Shown: positions 6,045 through 9,350 of the stretch, piece after piece | How the letters are laid out: each line of letters begins with the position of its first letter | Numbering within the stretch: the stretch's first letter is position 1 | Assembly (NCBI GenBank): GCA_023427575.1 | Contig: JAEZAY010000326.1 | Span: 1 to 9,350 of the forward strand | Length of the DNA stretch: 9,350 nt | Direction of reading: 5' to 3' | Origin: Bacteroidota bacterium | Lineage (GTDB): Bacteria; Bacteroidota; Bacteroidia; Chitinophagales; Chitinophagaceae | The notes under the pieces: model-generated | The model's input: the letters and a program-made list of their open reading frames with translations, nothing else | Database searches by the model: none | What the model was told of the DNA's origin: nothing | Position numbers and translations under genes: made by a program

Positions 6045-7436
6045 CTACTTCCATCCTCCACCCAGAGACCGGTATAAATTCACCACCGCCAGCAAACGCT
6101 GCAAATGATCGTTTACCGATCCCAGTTCGGCCTGCAAAAGGCTTTGCCTGGCTGTGATTACCTCCGGATAAGTTGCAAATCCATTCTGCAGAAGCTCATC
6201 TGAATATTCGACCGATTTTTCCAGTGCGTTCATCTGATTGGTACGCACCAGGATTTTTTCATTGGCGGTTTCATACAATGACAATGCATCCGACACTTCC
6301 CGGCCCGCGGTTAGCAGGGTATTTTGAAACCCGATCAGGGCTTCCTGTTGCTGGGCTTCAGCCAGTTCCAGCCGGGTTTTATTTAAACCGCGGTTAAAGA
6401 TCGGCTGGGTGATCCCGCCGCCGATTCGGGCAGCAAATGAAGCGGGATTTAAAAAATCAGCAAATGATAATGCCGAAAATCCAGCGCTGCCGGTAATTGA
6501 AAGCGTTGGATAAAAAAATGTTCTGGCAACATTCGTCATTTCAAAATTGTACCGGAAGTTCAGTTCCGCCGCCTGCACATCGGGCCGGTTGGCCAGCAAT
6601 TGCGCCGGAACACCTGTTTTTAATTCCGGAACGATCTGCTGATCTTCCAGTTCCGTGCGATTGACTCCGGCAGGCGCCTCACCCAATAAAATACTAAGGG
6701 CATTTTCTATTTCCCGGATGCTTTGTTTAAGATCGGGAATGGTTACTTCGGCCGCATAACGCTGCGCCTCGCTCTGAACAACGGCTGCCTCCGTAACCCT
6801 TGCCGCATCTTTTAGTGCGCGCATAGTGATCACCGTTGTATCCCAGTTACGGACGGTTTTTTCGGTGATCTTTAATTGTTCGTCGAGGGCAAGCAACTGG
6901 TAATAGTATGTGGCGATATTGCCGACAATGCCGGTTTGAATGGCCCTTGCTCCCGCTTCCGACTGCAGCACTGCTGCAAGGTTGGCTCTTTTGGCGCTTC
7001 GAAGTTTGCCCCAGATATCAGCTTCCCAATCGGTGGAAATGCCCAGTTCATACTGGGTAGCACTTGTTCGAATCCCAAAGCCCTGGGCCTCCGACAGTTT
7101 TGAAACACTTACGCCCGTGTTGGCGTTCAGCGAAGGGAAAAAGGCCGCCCTGCTTTGCCGATAATACGCCTCGGCCTGTTGAATCCGGGTATAGGCAATC
7201 CGCAGATCCGGATTATTCTGAATTCCTCTGGCGATTAATTGCTGAAGTGCCGGATCGGTAAAAAGCTGGTTCCATTTCAGATTGGCAATGGAATTTGTAT
7301 CGGTGCTGTTCAGATCTCTGAACAGGCTATCGTTGTTTACCGAAGGAATTGTATATGGTTGCGTAACCTTGCATGAACTGATCACCAATACCAGCACACA
7401 GATTAAACCCGTATTTCGAATCGCATTCAACGCCAT
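6045..7436 (-). CDS. RND efflux outer-membrane lipoprotein (NodT/TolC family)
   Basis: This 463-residue protein is the outer-membrane channel of a tripartite efflux pump. An N-terminal hydrophobic stretch ends in a lipobox ISSC with the predicted lipidated Cys22, so it should be a lipoprotein anchored in the outer membrane. Family landmarks are LGISTDWEADIWGKLRSA (about 131-148), LLANRPDVQAAE (280-291), GITQPIFNRG (341-350) and a C-terminal ...VVNLYRSLGGGWK, as in OprM/CusC-type channels. Two outer-membrane-efflux repeats with alpha-helical coiled segments are spread through the sequence. Length is normal for the family. The ATG at 7436 lacks a good Shine-Dalgarno sequence but places the signal peptide correctly. 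It follows the RND transporter gene on the same strand, 120 bp after its TAG stop (36 bp after the next in-frame stop), consistent with one operon. The pump substrate cannot be told from this gene. Confidence 0.95.
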   Translation of the reverse strand: MALNAIRNTGLICVLVLVISSCKVTQPYTIPSVNNDSLFRDLNSTDTNSIANLKWNQLFTDPALQQLIARGIQNNPDLRIAYTRIQQAEAYYRQSRAAFFPSLNANTGVSVSKLSEAQGFGIRTSATQYELGISTDWEADIWGKLRSAKRANLAAVLQSEAGARAIQTGIVGNIATYYYQLLALDEQLKITEKTVRNWDTTVITMRALKDAARVTEAAVVQSEAQRYAAEVTIPDLKQSIREIENALSILLGEAPAGVNRTELEDQQIVPELKTGVPAQLLANRPDVQAAELNFRYNFEMTNVARTFFYPTLSITGSAGFSALSFADFLNPASFAARIGGGITQPIFNRGLNKTRLELAEAQQQEALIGFQNTLLTAGREVSDALSLYETANEKILVRTNQMNALEKSVEYSDELLQNGFATYPEVITARQSLLQAELGSVNDHLQRLLAVVNLYRSLGGGWK

Positions 7437-7472
7437 AGTCTTTTAATTAAATCGTTCAAAACGGCCCCGGTT

Positions 7473-7556
7473 TTAGATACTGGAAACTGGTTGCGCTTGT
7501 TGATGGCGGCCACCTTCTTTCTCTTCATTGCGCAAGGATTTAGGCGGACCACTGAT
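7473..7556 (-). other. in-frame tail beyond the RND stop codon
   Basis: After the TAG at 7557-7559 the transporter's reading frame remains open for 27 codons to a TAA at 7473-7475. The first codons read ISGPPK, directly after FQGLQE. From family knowledge, Bacteroidota HAE1 transporters often end ...LQEKISGPP followed by a short charged tail, so the TAG sits where a Lys codon would be expected (AAG to TAG is one change). The remaining residues are hydrophilic and charged, as expected for a cytoplasmic tail. Read to the TAA, the gap to the next gene shrinks to 36 bp. This looks like a former or still-used C-terminus, but the comparison rests on memory of the family, not an alignment. Confidence 0.5.
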
Positions 7557-9350
7557 CTATTCCTGCAGGCCCTGGAATACAACAAATAAAACCGGGATCA
7601 CAAAAACGCCGAATATTGTTCCTATCAACATCCCGCCAACAGCGCCTGCGCCAATGGAACGGTTGCCGGTGGCGCCTGCTCCCTGGCTTAACATCAGCGG
7701 CAGCAGCCCAAATATAAAGGCGAAGGAGGTCATGAGAATGGGGCGCAAACGCGCTTCAGCACCCAACATTCCCGCACGGATCAAACTCATTCCCTGCCTG
7801 CGGCGTTCCAGCGAAAACTCCACGATCAAAATCGCATTCTTGGCCAGCAAACCAACCAGCATGATCAGTGTGATCTGCAGGTAAATATTGTTGGTGATTC
7901 CAAACAGCCTGGCAAAAATGAAAGCGCCAGCCAATCCGATGGGAAGAGAAAATAAAATGGCAAAAGGCACTATATAACTACCATACTGCGCACTCAGCAA
8001 CAGATAAACAAATATGATTACCAGCATGAAAATGAACAGTTGCTGACCGCCGGCCGATAATTCTTCACGGGTTATGCCCGAATATTCATAGCCATATCCA
8101 ATAGGCAGCATCTGGCTGGCCACTTCCTCCACCGCCTGGATCGCATCACCGGAACTATACCCCGGATTTGGGGCTCCTGTAATAGAAATGGAAGTAAAAA
8201 GGTTGAAGCGGGAGATTGCCTGTGGACCATAAACCCTTTCCATGGATATGAATCCATTAATGGGAGCCATGGTTCCATTCCGGTTCCTCACATATACATT
8301 ATTCAGGCTTTCCGGATTGGCACGATATTCCGGTTCGGCCTGATACATTACACGGTACATTTTACCAAACTGGTTAAAGTTAGAGGCGTACACGCCGCCA
8401 TAATAACCCTGCAATGCCGATAGTATATCGTTCACATTCAATCCGGCTTCTTTCACCTTTGGAACATTCACATTGACCAGGTATTGCGGAAAATTCGGGT
8501 CGAAGGAAGTGGATGCGTATTGAATTTCGGGCCGCTGATTTAGCGCCGCCAAAAAATCGTTGCCGATTTTTGAAAACGTACCAATATCGCTGCCGCTTTT
8601 ATCCTGCAGTTGCAGTTCAAATCCTGCCGACATTCCAAAGCCCTGGATAGTGGGCGCTCCAAAGAATACCACTTTTGCATCGCGGATTCCGGAAGCTTTG
8701 GCAAACATGGTCCTGATCAGCGATTGTACATCCTGCCCTTCGCCTTTCCGTTCGGCCCAGGGTTTCAGGCGCATAATCACCATTCCATAATTACTGCCCG
8801 CTCCGCTGATCATTCCACGGCCGTTAATCTTCAGCACGTTTTCAATTTCAGGAATGGTGCGTGCAAGCCGTTCCACCTCGGCGGTAATTTCGGCTGTTCT
8901 TTCGGTTGAGGCTGAAGCCGGAAGCGCTACATCGGCCATGATCGCACCCATGTCTTCATTCGGAACAAAACCGGTGGGCGTTGTTCTTAGCATAAAGTAA
9001 AACAGCGCCGCAAACAGTCCGATCCCCGCCCAGGCCACCCATTTTCTGCGCAACAGAAACGAAACTGATCGTTTATACTTACGGGTGGTGGCTGAGAAAC
9101 CTGCATTAAATGCGGCATAAAAACGCTGAAGCAGATTTTTTTTCGGTTGCCCTTCCTCGTGATGTGGCTTTAAAAAAATCGCACAAAGCGCGGGACTCAG
9201 GGTCAGCGCATTCACCGCCGACAAAATAATGGCGATGGCAAGCGTAAGCCCGAACTGCTTATAAAAAACTCCTGCGGAACCCGAGATAAAGGTAACCGGC
9301 ACAAATACTGCGGCCATTACCAGCGTAATGGAAATGATGGCTCCTGAAAT
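7557..9350 (-). CDS. RND (HAE1/AcrB-type) efflux transporter, C-terminal part
   Basis: This is the C-terminal ~597 residues of a proton-driven inner-membrane multidrug transporter; the frame is open to the right edge, so the N-terminal ~440 residues are missing. Counting from the internal Met at 9315-9317, the fragment shows the helix pair carrying FVPVTFISGSAGVFYKQFG and TLSPALCAIFLKP (about 1-51), and a cytoplasmic linker. A further helix precedes the second periplasmic loop (PTGFVPNEDMGAIMADVALP, 114-133; GAPTIQGFGMSAGFELQLQD, 220-239). The last helices (about 425-581) include LLAKNAILIVEF with Lys493 and RLRPILMTSFAF with Thr530, equivalent to AcrB Lys940 and Thr978 of the proton relay. 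The paired Asp of helix 4 is outside the window. The product ends at FQGLQE with TAG, apparently short of the usual tail. It is upstream of the outer-membrane factor in one operon; the membrane-fusion gene is expected further upstream. Confidence 0.95.
   Translation of the reverse strand: MSGAIISITLVMAAVFVPVTFISGSAGVFYKQFGLTLAIAIILSAVNALTLSPALCAIFLKPHHEEGQPKKNLLQRFYAAFNAGFSATTRKYKRSVSFLLRRKWVAWAGIGLFAALFYFMLRTTPTGFVPNEDMGAIMADVALPASASTERTAEITAEVERLARTIPEIENVLKINGRGMISGAGSNYGMVIMRLKPWAERKGEGQDVQSLIRTMFAKASGIRDAKVVFFGAPTIQGFGMSAGFELQLQDKSGSDIGTFSKIGNDFLAALNQRPEIQYASTSFDPNFPQYLVNVNVPKVKEAGLNVNDILSALQGYYGGVYASNFNQFGKMYRVMYQAEPEYRANPESLNNVYVRNRNGTMAPINGFISMERVYGPQAISRFNLFTSISITGAPNPGYSSGDAIQAVEEVASQMLPIGYGYEYSGITREELSAGGQQLFIFMLVIIFVYLLLSAQYGSYIVPFAILFSLPIGLAGAFIFARLFGITNNIYLQITLIMLVGLLAKNAILIVEFSLERRRQGMSLIRAGMLGAEARLRPILMTSFAFIFGLLPLMLSQGAGATGNRSIGAGAVGGMLIGTIFGVFVIPVLFVVFQGLQE

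Noticed and set aside
7479..7490. Short ACTGGAAACTGG tandem, with a similar reverse-orientation run AGTTTCCAGTTCCA near 5881
   Set aside because: Only about two short units each and no flanking similarity; too little to separate from chance, and the first lies inside the open tail of the RND frame.
7528..7884. 118-codon plus-strand reading frame over the RND gene end
   Set aside because: Antisense to the conserved transmembrane end of the transporter; proline-rich composition typical of a shadow frame.

Overview
The window looks like chromosomal DNA from a member of the Bacteroidota, probably a Chitinophagales/Cytophagales-type genome. The reasons are an FG-GAP/VCBS repeat protein C-terminus of the kind common in that phylum, weak or absent Shine-Dalgarno sequences before most starts, an HAE1-type RND pump followed by a NodT-family outer-membrane lipoprotein, and an AT-rich intergenic octamer array. 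This is a judgement from protein and sequence style; no database search was possible. No phage, plasmid, transposase, tRNA, rRNA or CRISPR signal was seen.

Layout. (1) Bases 2-520 (+) hold the C-terminal end of a large secreted FG-GAP/VCBS repeat protein. (2) Bases 592-2208 (-) and 2419-4068 (+) are two divergently transcribed GH13 enzymes, an oligo-1,6-glucosidase-type alpha-glucosidase and a trehalose-synthase-like protein. They share a 210-bp intergenic region with two palindromic operator candidates. (3) Bases 4092-5543 (-) encode a full-length cardiolipin synthase with both HKD motifs, converging on the trehalose-synthase-like gene with only 23 bp between them. (4) Bases 5544-6044 are a 501-bp non-coding region with an in-phase 8-bp tandem array and two nested pairs of inverted repeats that together look like a small palindromic or MITE-like element. 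(5) Bases 6045-7436 (-) and 7557-9350 (-) are the outer-membrane factor and the C-terminal half of the RND transporter of a tripartite efflux system. The membrane-fusion protein is expected beyond the right edge.

How the genes work together. The two GH13 enzymes probably act on short alpha-glucans and alpha-glucosides, the first releasing glucose and the second interconverting maltose and trehalose, possibly under shared control. The RND and outer-membrane genes form an operon for export of toxic compounds. Cardiolipin synthase is a membrane-lipid housekeeping gene with no evident link to its neighbours.

Most noteworthy. The nested inverted-repeat element with its octamer array (5583-5831) is the strongest unexplained structure. 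The RND gene also ends at a TAG beyond which the same frame stays open for 27 codons, beginning with a tail that resembles the usual C-terminus of this transporter family. This suggests a recent nonsense change, a sequencing error or readthrough. I did not find a convincing new multi-gene system in this window.
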